Source of the DNA: Aureimonas endophytica
GTDB taxonomy: Bacteria; Pseudomonadota; Alphaproteobacteria; Rhizobiales; Rhizobiaceae
Reading direction: 5' to 3'
Length of the DNA stretch: 64,000 bases
Assembly: GCF_014642635.1 (NCBI RefSeq)
Contig: NZ_BMIQ01000001.1
Span: 1,054,001-1,118,000 of the forward strand
Shown here one piece after another: positions 7,561 to 15,284 of the stretch (within the stretch, counting starts at the first letter, position 1; the number at the start of each line of letters is the position of its first letter). The position numbers were made by a program, and so were the translations under genes. The notes under the pieces are model-generated. The model had not been told where the DNA came from. It searched no databases and saw only the letters and a list, made by a program, of their open reading frames with translations.

Positions 7561-7973
7561 CAGAGCACCGCGAAGGACAGGGCGCCGGCCGATTCCAGCG
7601 TCGCCTCGAAGGTGACCTCGCCATTGAACTCGCCCGCATATTCGAGCGCCGTCACCTGGAACGGCCCGGCGATGCGGCCGAAATCCGGCACCGTCACCTC
7701 GAAGGCGCCGATCCTGCCTTCGAAGAAGAGCTGGCGGATCGCGGCATCGGAAGCGGCGTCCTTGAAGATGCCCGTGCCCGAGATCGAGGCGCGCTGGACG
7801 CCCGCTCCGCCGAGCAGTTCGCGCCAGCGCCCAGCGCTGTCGGCATCGGTAATCTCGACGGTCTCGGCATTGAAGGCGATGCGCTTCGTCCGCAGCCCCG
7901 CGACGGTCTGGAAGCTCGTGCCTCCCGAGGCGTCGAGCTTGAGTAGAAGGTCCTTGCCCCGTTGCGCGCCCAT
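7560..7973 (-). CDS. GTA gp9, major tail tube protein
   Basis: A 137-residue protein of the TP901-1-type tail tube family (RcGTA g9). It reads MGAQRGKDLLLKLDASGGTS and has the conserved FNAETVEITDADSAGRWREL motif. I chose the ATG at 7973, preceded by AAGGACAGGGCCGC, rather than the TTG at 7994; this gives the usual length of about 137. It should be among the most abundant particle proteins. A hairpin followed by a T-rich tract lies just upstream, between g8 and g9, and could lower or modulate read-through. Confidence 0.92.
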   Translation of the reverse strand: MGAQRGKDLLLKLDASGGTSFQTVAGLRTKRIAFNAETVEITDADSAGRWRELLGGAGVQRASISGTGIFKDAASDAAIRQLFFEGRIGAFEVTVPDFGRIAGPFQVTALEYAGEFNGEVTFEATLESAGALSFAVL

Positions 7974-7992
7974 GCGGCCCTGTCCTTTCGGC

Positions 7993-8026
7993 AAAAGAAA
8001 AAGGGCGATCCGCGAGGACCGCCCTT
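7993..8026 (-). terminator. Intrinsic-terminator-like hairpin between GTA g8 and g9
   Basis: On the minus strand the stem AAGGGCGGTCC / GGATCGCCCTT (8001-8026, one mismatch, GNRA-like loop TCGC) is followed at once by TTTCTTTT. It sits 20 bases before the g9 start and inside the operon, so complete termination would silence g9-g15. Partial termination or RNA processing is more likely. Confidence 0.6.
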
Positions 8027-8070
8027 GATGGAATGATCGTGGCGGGGCCGTCTCCGCCTCGCGCCGCCCG

Positions 8071-8481
8071 TCAGGCCAGCGGTTCGGTCACTGCGCGGAA
8101 GCGCAGGATGCCGTGGAAGTTCGGCGAATCCGGCTCGCGCCGCGCCTCGGCGAACTGAAGCTGGAGATTGACCAGCCGATGGCCCTCGACCGGCAGATGC
8201 GCGTCGTGCAGCTTCGTCGAGACCTCGTGCATGATCGCGTAGGTCTCCGCCTTGCCGCCGCCCCGCCCCCACACATGGAGCGTCAGGATGTGCTCGGCGC
8301 CGTCTTCCGTGCCGGTGGACCAGTCGACCACCGTGGAGCGTCCGAGCGTCAGATAGGGAAAGGCGACCCGATCGGGCGCGCCGTCGAAGATCTTCGGGCC
8401 GCCGAGCATCGCGACGATCGCCGCATCGGTGCTCAGGGCCTTGAACACGGATTTCTGCAGTTCAGCGCTCGAATGCATCAT
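8071..8481 (-). CDS. GTA gp8, tail terminator protein (DUF3168)
   Basis: A 136-residue DUF3168 protein: MMHSSAELQKSVFKALSTDA, then AIVAMLGGPKIFDGAPDRVAF. It matches RcGTA g8, the tail terminator that caps the tail tube at the head side. The ATG at 8481 follows GGAGGAAGG at suitable distance; the frame stays open a little further upstream but without a better site. There is a gap of about 60 bases to the preceding small ORF and about 100 bases, including a hairpin, to g9. Confidence 0.9.
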   Translation of the reverse strand: MMHSSAELQKSVFKALSTDAAIVAMLGGPKIFDGAPDRVAFPYLTLGRSTVVDWSTGTEDGAEHILTLHVWGRGGGKAETYAIMHEVSTKLHDAHLPVEGHRLVNLQLQFAEARREPDSPNFHGILRFRAVTEPLA

Positions 8482-8543
8482 GCCGGGCCTTCCTCCTCGC
8501 AATCACGCTAGACCTTGCCTCGAAATATGGCGTGACAAGGGCC

Positions 8544-8747
8544 TTATTTTCGCCGCAAGCCTGAATTCGCCGCGTTCCCGCCTTCGTGATCGCCCGGCGA
8601 GCGCCGGCCGATAACCGCAAGCATGGAGCTTCCGGGCAGCGGACCCAGAGTCTCGGCCGTCGCCTGCCGCATCGCCGCGGCGAGCGCGGCGGCGCGGAAG
8701 CGGTTCGTGAGCTTCGTCAGGCGCGGCGGCGCGGCGCGGAGGCGCAT
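8544..8747 (-). CDS. Unassigned 67-aa ORF between GTA g7 and g8
   Basis: The ATG shares its last base with the g7 stop (TGATG), the same coupling used elsewhere in the operon. The first 45 codons have the strong third-position G/C of neighbouring genes. The protein starts MRLRAAPPRLTKLTNRFRAA and is very basic, with a helical first half. It is not a standard numbered RcGTA gene. In related phages a head-tail joining protein of the HK97 gp10 type sits at this place, but the ORF is too short to claim that. The last 20 codons look less gene-like, so it may be a remnant. Confidence 0.5.
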   Translation of the reverse strand: MRLRAAPPRLTKLTNRFRAAALAAAMRQATAETLGPLPGSSMLAVIGRRSPGDHEGGNAANSGLRRK

Positions 8748-9079
8748 CACGCCTCCTCCTCGCAGCGGCAGACGAGATAGCGCCCGCTCTCGTCCGGGTC
8801 GTGCACCGAGCGGATGAGAAGGCGCCGCGTACCCAGGAGAAAGGCCATGCCGCGCTCGAGCCCGACGCGCCGGCGGCAGATCACCCGATGGGTGATCGTC
8901 GCCTCGCGCCGGTCGAAGCGCTCGGCGGCATCGACCGCCAGCGGCTCGACATGGACGAAGAGTTCCGCCACTTCGCGCCAGGGGCCCGCCTGCCCGCCCG
9001 CGCCGTCGGACGACAGATCCGCCACCTGGAGCGGCACACGGCGATTGAGGAGGCCCGGATCGATGAAGAGGAGCGCCAT
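8747..9079 (-). CDS. GTA gp7, head closure/stopper protein
   Basis: A 110-residue protein of the phage head-tail joining (SPP1 gp16-like) family, RcGTA g7. It begins MALLFIDPGLLNRRVPLQVA and has the family ending VHDPDESGRYLVCRCEEEA. It closes the capsid vertex after DNA packaging. It starts directly after the g6 stop codon, and a small unassigned ORF follows with one base of overlap. Confidence 0.88.
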   Translation of the reverse strand: MALLFIDPGLLNRRVPLQVADLSSDGAGGQAGPWREVAELFVHVEPLAVDAAERFDRREATITHRVICRRRVGLERGMAFLLGTRRLLIRSVHDPDESGRYLVCRCEEEA

Positions 9080-9637
9080 CTAGAGCCGGACCTCGCGGAA
9101 GGCGGCGATCGCCGCGCGGGCGGCGGGCGGGATCAGCGCCGGCTGCATCTCGGGCGCCAGGGCCGCCCGCGTCTCGTAGGAGACGGCGACCATGCGCTTG
9201 ATGGCGAGCTTCAGCGCCTCCGGCACGTCGGCCGGCGCGAAGCCGGCCGTCACGTCGATCTCCAGCCCGTTCGCCGCCGCCAGGACGATCTCCGTCAGTC
9301 GCACCGTCTCGCCGGCGCCAAACCGTTCCAGAACGGCATTCGCGGCCGCGAAGGCGCGCGGCAGGCCGTCGGCGCCATAGGCGGTGAGGCCGAGGACGGT
9401 GGCGACCGGCCGGCGCGGCAAGGCCACGCGGCCGTCCGGCGGCAGGTCGCCGATCGCGATCCGAAGATCGCGGCGCCGGAGCGCCAGACCCGTCTCGCGT
9501 TCCACCGTCTCGCGCGCGGCGCCGATAAGGGCGGCGATCAAGACGTCCTCGTCGTCGCGCTCGATGCGGCACCAGGTCTTCGCCTCGGCGAGCGCGACGG
9601 GTTCCGGTCCCGCGTTTCCCAGTTCGATCAACACCAT
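9080..9637 (-). CDS. GTA gp6, head-tail connector/adaptor
   Basis: A 185-residue protein beginning MVLIELGNAGPEPVALAEAK and then WCRIERDDEDVLIAALIGAA, the phiE125 gp8/gp6-like connector pattern seen in RcGTA g6. It forms the adaptor ring under the portal. The ATG at 9637 is preceded by GAGGGATGGCCGGAC. A perfect 11-bp hairpin lies 26-56 bases upstream, separating it from the capsid gene. Confidence 0.9.
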   Translation of the reverse strand: MVLIELGNAGPEPVALAEAKTWCRIERDDEDVLIAALIGAARETVERETGLALRRRDLRIAIGDLPPDGRVALPRRPVATVLGLTAYGADGLPRAFAAANAVLERFGAGETVRLTEIVLAAANGLEIDVTAGFAPADVPEALKLAIKRMVAVSYETRAALAPEMQPALIPPAARAAIAAFREVRL

Positions 9638-9662
9638 GTCCGGCCATCCCTCGCGCGATACG

Positions 9663-9693
9663 AAAGAAGGCCGGGCATTCTCGCCCGGCCTTC
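9663..9693 (-). terminator. Perfect 11-bp hairpin between GTA g5 and g6
   Basis: GAAGGCCGGGC / GCCCGGCCTTC with a six-base loop occupies 9666-9693. On the minus strand it is followed by only three T residues before CG, so it is a weak intrinsic terminator at best. It may instead be a processing or stability element that gives more capsid (g5) than downstream product. Confidence 0.5.
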
Positions 9694-9714
9694 CGCTGGT
9701 TCGATGCCGGCCCG

Positions 9715-10956
9715 TCAGCCGGCGAAGACGAGGAACTTCGCGGCGTCGAAATCCTGGATGCCGCCGCCGACGCGCTTCGTCGTGTAAAAGAGGACGTAGG
9801 GCTTCGCCGAATAGGGATCGCGCAGCACGCGCACGCCCTGGCGATCGACGATGAGATAGAAGCGGGCGAAATCGCCGAAGGCGACGGCCTTGGCGCCCGG
9901 CGCGATGTCCGGCATCTCCTCCGCCTCGACCAGCGGAAAGCCCATCAGCGTCGCCTTGCCCCCCGCCGTCGCCGGCGGCTGCCAGAGGTAGAGGCCGTTC
10001 GCATCCTTCATCTTGCGGATGACGCTCTGGGTGCGCCGGTTCATCACGAAGCCGGCGTTCTGCCGGTAGCCGGCCTTCAGCGTATAGACGAGATCGACCA
10101 GCGCATCGCCGGCACCGGGGCCGAAGGTGCCGGCCGCGCCGGTCGCGACCGTGCCGACGCTGCCCCAGGCCCATTTCGCTTCCGCCACCGTCGGGGCGGT
10201 CATGAAGCCCTTCGGCTTGTTCACCCCGTCGCCGTTGACGAAGGCGGCGCCTTCCTGCGCGGCGAAGGACTGCTCGACCTCGGCGCCGATCCACTGGTCG
10301 ATATCGACGGCCGAGTCGTCGAGCAGCGCGTTGGTCGCGGCCGGCATCGCGTAGAGTTCCATCGTCGGGAAGGCGAGCTCGGCGAGCGTCGGAGTCGTGG
10401 TCTGCGGCCGGGCGTCCGTCTCGCCCACCCAGCCGGCCTGCGCGCCGGCGATGGAATAGGGCTTCTTCAGAACGGCGGCCGAGACGGTGCGCACCGAGGC
10501 GATGGCGCGGATCGGCGACAGCGTGGCGAGCCGCCGGCCGATCTCGCGTTCCGTTTCCGGCGGCACAGTGAAGCCGCCATCCGCGCCGACGAGGCCGGAC
10601 AGCGCCTTCTCCTCCAGCTGGCGATAGCCGCGCTCGTCGCCGCCGCGCATATCGGCGTCGAAGGCCTGGCGATGCTCGCTCGGCTGCGCGGCCGCCGTCT
10701 CGCCCCCGGCGAGGCGCGGGCGCATCTCCTTCAGCGCCAGCCGGTCCATGCGCTTCTGCTGCTCGTCGATCGTGCGATTGAGGCGCTCGACCTTCTCCTC
10801 GGTGAGGACGTCGGCGCTCATCCGCTTCTCGATGGCACCGACGCGCTGGTCGTTCTCGCCTCGGAACTCCTCGAGGGCCCGCATCATCGTGGCGAAGGCC
10901 TCGTGGAGATCGCCCGTCTGGGCCTTCGTCTCCGGCAGGGAGGAAAACTCGGTCAT
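9715..10956 (-). CDS. GTA gp5, HK97-type major capsid protein
   Basis: A 413-residue capsid precursor. Residues 1-115 are the charged, coiled-coil scaffolding (delta) domain (LHEAFATMMRALEEFRGEND, then a run of charged heptads). The mature coat part starts near LSGLVGADGGFTVPPETERE and includes the conserved GWVGETDARPQTTTPTLAEL. The C-terminal GVRVLRDPYSAKPYVLFYTT and KRVGGGIQDFDAAKFL are typical of GTA capsids. It would be cleaved by the g4 protease. The start lies 13 bases after g4. Confidence 0.95.
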   Translation of the reverse strand: MTEFSSLPETKAQTGDLHEAFATMMRALEEFRGENDQRVGAIEKRMSADVLTEEKVERLNRTIDEQQKRMDRLALKEMRPRLAGGETAAAQPSEHRQAFDADMRGGDERGYRQLEEKALSGLVGADGGFTVPPETEREIGRRLATLSPIRAIASVRTVSAAVLKKPYSIAGAQAGWVGETDARPQTTTPTLAELAFPTMELYAMPAATNALLDDSAVDIDQWIGAEVEQSFAAQEGAAFVNGDGVNKPKGFMTAPTVAEAKWAWGSVGTVATGAAGTFGPGAGDALVDLVYTLKAGYRQNAGFVMNRRTQSVIRKMKDANGLYLWQPPATAGGKATLMGFPLVEAEEMPDIAPGAKAVAFGDFARFYLIVDRQGVRVLRDPYSAKPYVLFYTTKRVGGGIQDFDAAKFLVFAG

Positions 10957-10969
10957 TCGCTTCTCCTGT

Positions 10970-11539
10970 TTACGATATGTTCCAGACAGGACGGGATCCC
11001 GACCCCGCCCTGCCGATCCGCGCCGCCGCCTCGCGCATCCGCGCCGCCAGCCGCTGAAGCGCCTCGCCCGTTTCCCCGCGCCATTCGGCGAGCCGGGCCC
11101 GCTCCTGCATCGGAAAGGTCACGACCGAGACTTCCCAGAGATCGATCCCGACGAGGCGCCGCTTCGCGCCGGGCGCCGAGAGCCCCTGCCGCTCGGCCCA
11201 CCGCGTCTTGAAGCCGATCGACAGGCCGTCCAGCGCCCCGGCGAGGATCAGTTCGTGCGCCTCGCGCCCGCCGCTCGTTCCGAGCGCCAGACGGCCCTCG
11301 GCATAGAGACCGGTCCGGTCCTCGACGAGCCGCGTCCAGACGCCGATCGGCCCGGCGGGATCGTGCTGCCAGAGCATGCGCACGCCCGCCGCGCCGCGCC
11401 GGCGCAGCGAGGCGGCGAAGGCGCCTGGCGCCACCTCGTCGCCCGAAAGGTCGACGGCGCCGAAGACGCTGGCATAGCCCTTGATCACGCCCGGCTCGGC
11501 GCTCCCGGCCAGTTTCGCCGGCGTGGGGTCCGCCCTCAT
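10970..11539 (-). CDS. GTA gp4, prohead serine protease
   Basis: A 189-residue HK97-family prohead protease that trims the capsid precursor. Visible motifs are IKGYASVFGAVDLSGDEVAP, the histidine in MLWQHDPAGPIG and the serine region DGLSIGFKTR. The ATG at 11539 overlaps the g3.5 stop (ATGA), giving the usual length for the family. It is followed by the capsid gene as in all RcGTA-type clusters. The active-site residues appear intact. Confidence 0.92.
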   Translation of the reverse strand: MRADPTPAKLAGSAEPGVIKGYASVFGAVDLSGDEVAPGAFAASLRRRGAAGVRMLWQHDPAGPIGVWTRLVEDRTGLYAEGRLALGTSGGREAHELILAGALDGLSIGFKTRWAERQGLSAPGAKRRLVGIDLWEVSVVTFPMQERARLAEWRGETGEALQRLAARMREAAARIGRAGSGSRPVWNIS

Positions 11540-11874
11540 CGCCCGCCCTCCCGTCCATGCCGCGCCGGAAACAGCGTCGCCGCGAAGCGCGCCAGGATGC
11601 CGAGCGCCCACCAGGCGCAGAGGCTGGCGGCGGCCGAGCCCATCAGCGCGAGCTCCGCAGGCGCCAGCCGGTCGGCCAGCGCCAGATGCTCGGCAAGCGC
11701 GAGCCCGGCCGGGGCGCCGAAGACGAGGCCGGTGACGAGGCCGATCAGGAAGCGGGCCGCTGCCTCGCGCCGGCCGCGCGGCAGGAGATAGGCGACGGAG
11801 ATCGCCGAGCCGGCCGCGGCGCCGAGGAACTTGGCGCTCCAGAGCGCCGCGAGCGAACCGCCCTCCACGCTCAT
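11536..11874 (-). CDS. GTA g3.5-position small membrane protein (DUF6107-like)
   Basis: A 112-residue protein starting MSVEGGSLAALWSAKFLGAA. It has about three hydrophobic segments (AKFLGAAAGSAISVAYLLP; FLIGLVTGLVFGAPAGLALA; LALMGSAAASLCAWWALGIL). It occupies the g3.5 place between portal and protease and overlaps both neighbours by 4 bases. Rhizobial GTA clusters carry a comparable membrane protein here; its role is unknown. The DUF number is recalled by resemblance, not checked. Confidence 0.75.
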   Translation of the reverse strand: MSVEGGSLAALWSAKFLGAAAGSAISVAYLLPRGRREAAARFLIGLVTGLVFGAPAGLALAEHLALADRLAPAELALMGSAAASLCAWWALGILARFAATLFPARHGREGGR

Positions 11875-13091
11875 GCGTCCCTCCCCGCGCCGGCCTCGCG
11901 CGGGCCGTAGCCCACCGCCTCGCGCTTCTCGTCCTCGGACAGGAAGCTTGCCGCGCCGAGCCTTGCCCAGAGCGCCTCCCGCTCGGCGGCGAGCCCCTCG
12001 ATCCGGTCGGGATCGAAGGCGAGGCGAAGCCCCTCCGCGCCGAACTGCGCGCCGAGCCAATGGCCGAGCGCCGAGGTCAGCCGCGAGAGGAGCGGCAGTA
12101 CGGTGAGGCGCAGGAAGGCGCGATTGGCTTCCTGGTAATTGGCGAAGGTATTGTCGCCCGGCAGGCCGAGCAGCATGGGAGGAATGCCGAAGGCGAGCGC
12201 GATGTCGCGCGCCGCCCCGTTCTTGGCTTCCATGAAGTCCATTTCCTGCGGCGTCAGGCCCATGGCCTTCCAGTCGAGGCCGCCTTCCAGCAGCATCGGG
12301 CGGCCGGCGCGGGCCGCGCCCGCATAGCCGCTTTCGAGCTCGCTCTTCAGGCGGTCGAACTGGTCGGGCGAAAGATTGGCGCCGTCGCCCGGCCGATAGA
12401 CCAGCGCGCCGGAGGGCCGGGCGGAATTCTCGATCAGGGCGCGGTTCCAGCGGGCGGCGGCATTGTGGAGGTCGAGCGCCTGGCCGGCGGCGCCGAGCGG
12501 CGCGAAGCCGAGCCCGTCGCTCAACGGATGGAAGAGCCGCAGGTGGAGAAGCGGCCCGACACCTTCGGCCTCCGCCGCCGGAATGCGGCGCAGCGTCGAC
12601 CCGACCCGGTATTCATAGGCCTCCGGCCAGCCGTCCGCCCCGTCCACCAGCCGCACCCGGTCCGGCCGCAGCGCATGGAGCATGCGCGGCCGGCCGTCGA
12701 GGCGCGTCGCCTCGACGAAGGCATTGCCGGACAGGAGCAGGTGGCCGACGATCCGCTCGACGAAGCCCGCGCCGTCGAGTCCGAGCTCCGGCTGGCGCAG
12801 GAGGTCGAGAAGCGCATGCTCCGCCAGTTCCTCGCGCCCGTCATAGAGCAGCAGCGGCACCGCCGCGACGGTCTCCGCCACGAGGCGCACCGCGCGATAG
12901 ACGACCGGGTTGCGCATGAAGCCGTCGCGCGCCAGGGCGCCGTAGGAGCGCTCGCCCTCGCCGGTTCCCGTCAGGCCCGTGAAGAGCAGCGTGCCGCCCA
13001 GCGTCGCGGTTTTCGCCTCGCCCGGTCCGCCGCTGGCGCGCCTGTCCGGCGCGCGCGGCCGCCACGCCGCGATCAGCGATCGCAGTCCCAT
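11871..13091 (-). CDS. GTA gp3, portal protein
   Basis: A 406-residue HK97-family portal. Diagnostic segments are FMRNPVVYRAVRLVAETVAA, ALRPDRVRLVDG, then WNRALIENSARPSGALVY and the C-terminal region GIPPMLLGLPGDNTFANYQE. The twelve-subunit ring is the DNA channel through which the terminase packages. The ATG at 13091 starts MGLRSLIAAWRPRAPD, and it sits 24 bases after the large-terminase stop. The end overlaps g3.5 by 4 bases. Confidence 0.95.
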   Translation of the reverse strand: MGLRSLIAAWRPRAPDRRASGGPGEAKTATLGGTLLFTGLTGTGEGERSYGALARDGFMRNPVVYRAVRLVAETVAAVPLLLYDGREELAEHALLDLLRQPELGLDGAGFVERIVGHLLLSGNAFVEATRLDGRPRMLHALRPDRVRLVDGADGWPEAYEYRVGSTLRRIPAAEAEGVGPLLHLRLFHPLSDGLGFAPLGAAGQALDLHNAAARWNRALIENSARPSGALVYRPGDGANLSPDQFDRLKSELESGYAGAARAGRPMLLEGGLDWKAMGLTPQEMDFMEAKNGAARDIALAFGIPPMLLGLPGDNTFANYQEANRAFLRLTVLPLLSRLTSALGHWLGAQFGAEGLRLAFDPDRIEGLAAEREALWARLGAASFLSEDEKREAVGYGPREAGAGRDA

Positions 13092-13115
13092 GCCGATCTC
13101 CTCAAGGTTCGAAGT

Positions 13116-14435
13116 CTACAATCCGCGAATGCGCGGTTCGGCGCTCGGCGCGGCGAGCGCCGTCACCGCCCAGACCAGCGCGTCGAGCCGGTCGGGCGAG
13201 CGGCCGGAGGTCAGGCCCTCCGGCCCGAAATCGGCCATCTCGTCTTCCAGCGCCGGGAAAGTCCCGGCATGTCGCACGCGGCCCTGCTCGTAGAGCGCGG
13301 CGACGGGCTCGGCCCGCAGCCACTTGCCGCGCGTCGCCCGGACCGCCTGGACCGGGATGTCCGGCTGGACGGTGCGAAGCACCGCCTCCACCATGTCGCC
13401 GCCCTGATTCACCTCGGCGACGATCCGGTCCGCTTCGAGCCGCACGAAGAGCGCGACGGCGGCCCGCGCCCATTCGGGCGGCTTCAGTCCGCGCCGGCTC
13501 TCGTCGGCGAGCACGTAGATCGTCCCGTCGATGCCCATGCCCGCCGCGACGATGCCGCAGGCATCCGATCTCGCGGTGCCGGTCGCCGGCGGGTCGACGG
13601 CAACGACGATGCGCCGCAGTTCCGGCGCGTGGCGCAGCCGCAGCCGGTCGATCGAGGCCCGGTCGAACAGCGCGTCCTCGCGCCCGTCGATCATCTCGCC
13701 GTCGAGTTCCTGCCGGCCGATGCGCGTCCCGCCATAGAGCGCCCGCATCGCCGCGACGAAGCCGCCGGCGAGATTGGCCTCGTTCGCGGCCGTCGTCATA
13801 TGGGTCGCGACCGTCGCCGGGTCGGCGAGGAGCCGCTTCAGGATCGGCACCGGGCGCGGCGTCGTCGTGAACAGCGCCCTTGGCCCCGAGCCGAGGCGCA
13901 GCGCCAGTTGCAGATTGTCGAAGCTCGCCTCGCCATGCACCCATTTCGCCAGCTCGTCGCCCCAGGCGGCGTCGAACTGGTAGCCGCGCAGCGCGTCTGG
14001 GTCCTCGGAGGAGAAGACCTGCGCCACCGCGCCATTGGCGAAGACCAGCCGCCGCCGCGTCGTCTCGAAGACCGGCTTCTCGCCGAGCGCGACGGCGCGG
14101 ATGCCGCTTTCGCCCTCGATCATCACCTCCCGCGCGTCGCCGAGCGTTTCGGCGACGAGCGCGATCCGGCCGTAGCGGCGGGCGGCGGCGAAGGGCGGCG
14201 TTCCGGCGACGAGGCCGAGCACCCATTCCGCCCCGGCCCGCGTCTTGCCGGAGCCACGCCCGCCGATCAGCAGCCATTGCCGCCAGTCGCCCGGCGGCGG
14301 CAATTGCTCGGGCCGGGCGATGGCCGGCCAAGGCGGCATCGCCTTCAGAAGCGCCGCGCGGCTATATTGGCCGATCTCGGTCGCCGCGAGGCGCCAGAAA
14401 TCGGCCTCCGCCAGTTCGCCGTCCCCTCCGGTCAA
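13116..14435 (-). CDS. GTA gp2, large terminase (ATPase/nuclease)
   Basis: A 439-residue DNA-packaging motor. The ATPase half has Walker A GGRGSGKT (residues 58-65) and the Walker B region FDAAWGDE (about 154-161), followed by LFTTTPRPVPI. The nuclease half has the RNase-H-like acidic positions in VVAVDPPATGTARSDACG, IVAEVNQGGDMVE and RLDALVWAV. GTA terminases package host DNA by the headful. The start overlaps the g1 stop as TTGA, so a TTG codon is inferred; the first ATG inside the frame is at about codon 33, which would remove only a poorly conserved leader. Confidence 0.95.
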   Translation of the reverse strand: MTGGDGELAEADFWRLAATEIGQYSRAALLKAMPPWPAIARPEQLPPPGDWRQWLLIGGRGSGKTRAGAEWVLGLVAGTPPFAAARRYGRIALVAETLGDAREVMIEGESGIRAVALGEKPVFETTRRRLVFANGAVAQVFSSEDPDALRGYQFDAAWGDELAKWVHGEASFDNLQLALRLGSGPRALFTTTPRPVPILKRLLADPATVATHMTTAANEANLAGGFVAAMRALYGGTRIGRQELDGEMIDGREDALFDRASIDRLRLRHAPELRRIVVAVDPPATGTARSDACGIVAAGMGIDGTIYVLADESRRGLKPPEWARAAVALFVRLEADRIVAEVNQGGDMVEAVLRTVQPDIPVQAVRATRGKWLRAEPVAALYEQGRVRHAGTFPALEDEMADFGPEGLTSGRSPDRLDALVWAVTALAAPSAEPRIRGL

Positions 14436-14836
14436 GCAAGGCTCGCGGTCGTTTCGGCATTGCCGAACAGGCGCCGCCCGCCAAGACGGCGCGCGTCGAG
14501 CGCCCGCAGCCGCTTCATCAGCTCGGCCCGCAGCCGCTCGGCCTCCGCTTCGTCGGCCGCCTCGCCCGCCACGGCCGCCGCCTCCGCCCGCGTCAGTTCG
14601 AGAAGCTTGTAGAGCGTGCGCGTCAAAGCGCCGATCGCCTCGACGCGGGCCTTGGCGCCCCCCGCCGTTTCCGCTCCCACCCGCGCCGCCTCGGTCCCCT
14701 CGCCCCGCGCCTTCGCGATCGAGCGCTCCAGGCCCAGCACCTCGCCCGTCAGGGCGCGCAGCAGGCGCTGCGACAGCGTCCGCCTCGGCTTGCCCGCCTT
14801 CGCCTTGTCCGCATCCACCGTGCCGCCGACCGTCAT
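14432..14836 (-). CDS. GTA gp1, small-terminase-like protein
   Basis: A 134-residue protein starting MTVGGTVDADKAKAGKPRRT, with a basic LSQRLLRALTGEVLGLERSI segment and helical Ala/Glu/Arg-rich middle and end. It is the first gene of the structural operon and corresponds in place and character to RcGTA g1, now regarded as a small terminase. The ATG at 14836 follows GGGGGCTGGC. A terminator-like hairpin with a T-rich tract lies immediately upstream, inside the leader. Confidence 0.82.
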   Translation of the reverse strand: MTVGGTVDADKAKAGKPRRTLSQRLLRALTGEVLGLERSIAKARGEGTEAARVGAETAGGAKARVEAIGALTRTLYKLLELTRAEAAAVAGEAADEAEAERLRAELMKRLRALDARRLGGRRLFGNAETTASLA

Positions 14837-14846
14837 GCCAGCCCCC

Positions 14847-14886
14847 AAAAACAAAAAGGGCGACAGGACCCTTCGGTCCGCCGCCC
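14847..14886 (-). terminator. Terminator-like hairpin in the GTA g1 leader
   Basis: On the minus strand GGGCG..GGACC-GAAG-GGTCC..CGCCC forms an interrupted stem (14858-14886) with a GAAG loop. It is followed by TTTTTGTTTTTGGGGG, which runs up to the g1 start. It lies between the candidate promoter (14909-14937) and g1, so it could act as an attenuator for the whole GTA operon. Confidence 0.6.
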
Positions 14887-14908
14887 GCAATTTCTCGACT
14901 GTAGCTGA

Positions 14909-14937
14909 AGACTACCCAAGCACCGTCACGCAGTCAA
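14909..14937 (-). promoter_or_regulatory. Candidate sigma-70-like promoter of the GTA operon
   Basis: On the minus strand TTGACT (14937-14932) and TAGTCT (14914-14909) are separated by exactly 17 bases, about 70-75 bases upstream of the g1 start. The A/T content is locally higher than in the surroundings. No CtrA-type TTAA-N7-TTAA box was seen here. Confidence 0.45.
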
Positions 14938-15031
14938 GGACAATTTTCCTATCTCATCTTCGTGGCCGCGCGCCGGGGCAACCTTCCCGCTGCCGCCTCA
15001 TTCGGAAGGGGACAGCCGCAAGGAGACTGCG

Positions 15032-15247
15032 ATGAGCAAGCACCACAAGGCCGGCAGCGCCGCCGCCATTCGTCCGATCGACGATCTCATCCGCAATCCG
15101 GGCATCAACAGCTCGAAGGGCATGACCATGGCCGGCGCGGAACCGGAGGACATCGAAGGCGAGTCCACCTTCGAAGGCGATGTCGAGAACGATGTCGTGC
15201 CGAACCGGCCGGTCACTGCCAACCAGCGCGGCCGGACGAATTCCTGA
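15032..15247 (+). CDS. Hypothetical small polar protein, 71 aa
   Basis: Family not recognised. The ATG at 15032 has an excellent ribosome binding site (AAGGAGACTGCG). The protein begins MSKHHKAGSAAAIRPIDDLI and continues RNPGINSSKGMTMAG, with an acidic second half (EPEDIEGESTFEGDVENDVV). It has no signal peptide or membrane segment and looks intrinsically disordered. It is transcribed divergently from the GTA operon; whether it is linked to GTA control is unknown. Confidence 0.7.
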   Translation: MSKHHKAGSAAAIRPIDDLIRNPGINSSKGMTMAGAEPEDIEGESTFEGDVENDVVPNRPVTANQRGRTNS

Positions 15248-15284
15248 CGCGATCCGGCCCGGCGTTCCGGCGCCGAGCCGAGCC

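Noticed and set aside
12060-14612. 850-codon plus-strand open frame across the GTA terminase and portal genes
   Set aside because: Antisense shadow of GC-rich genes; Arg/Gly/Glu-rich with no domain, and the minus strand carries clear terminase and portal motifs.
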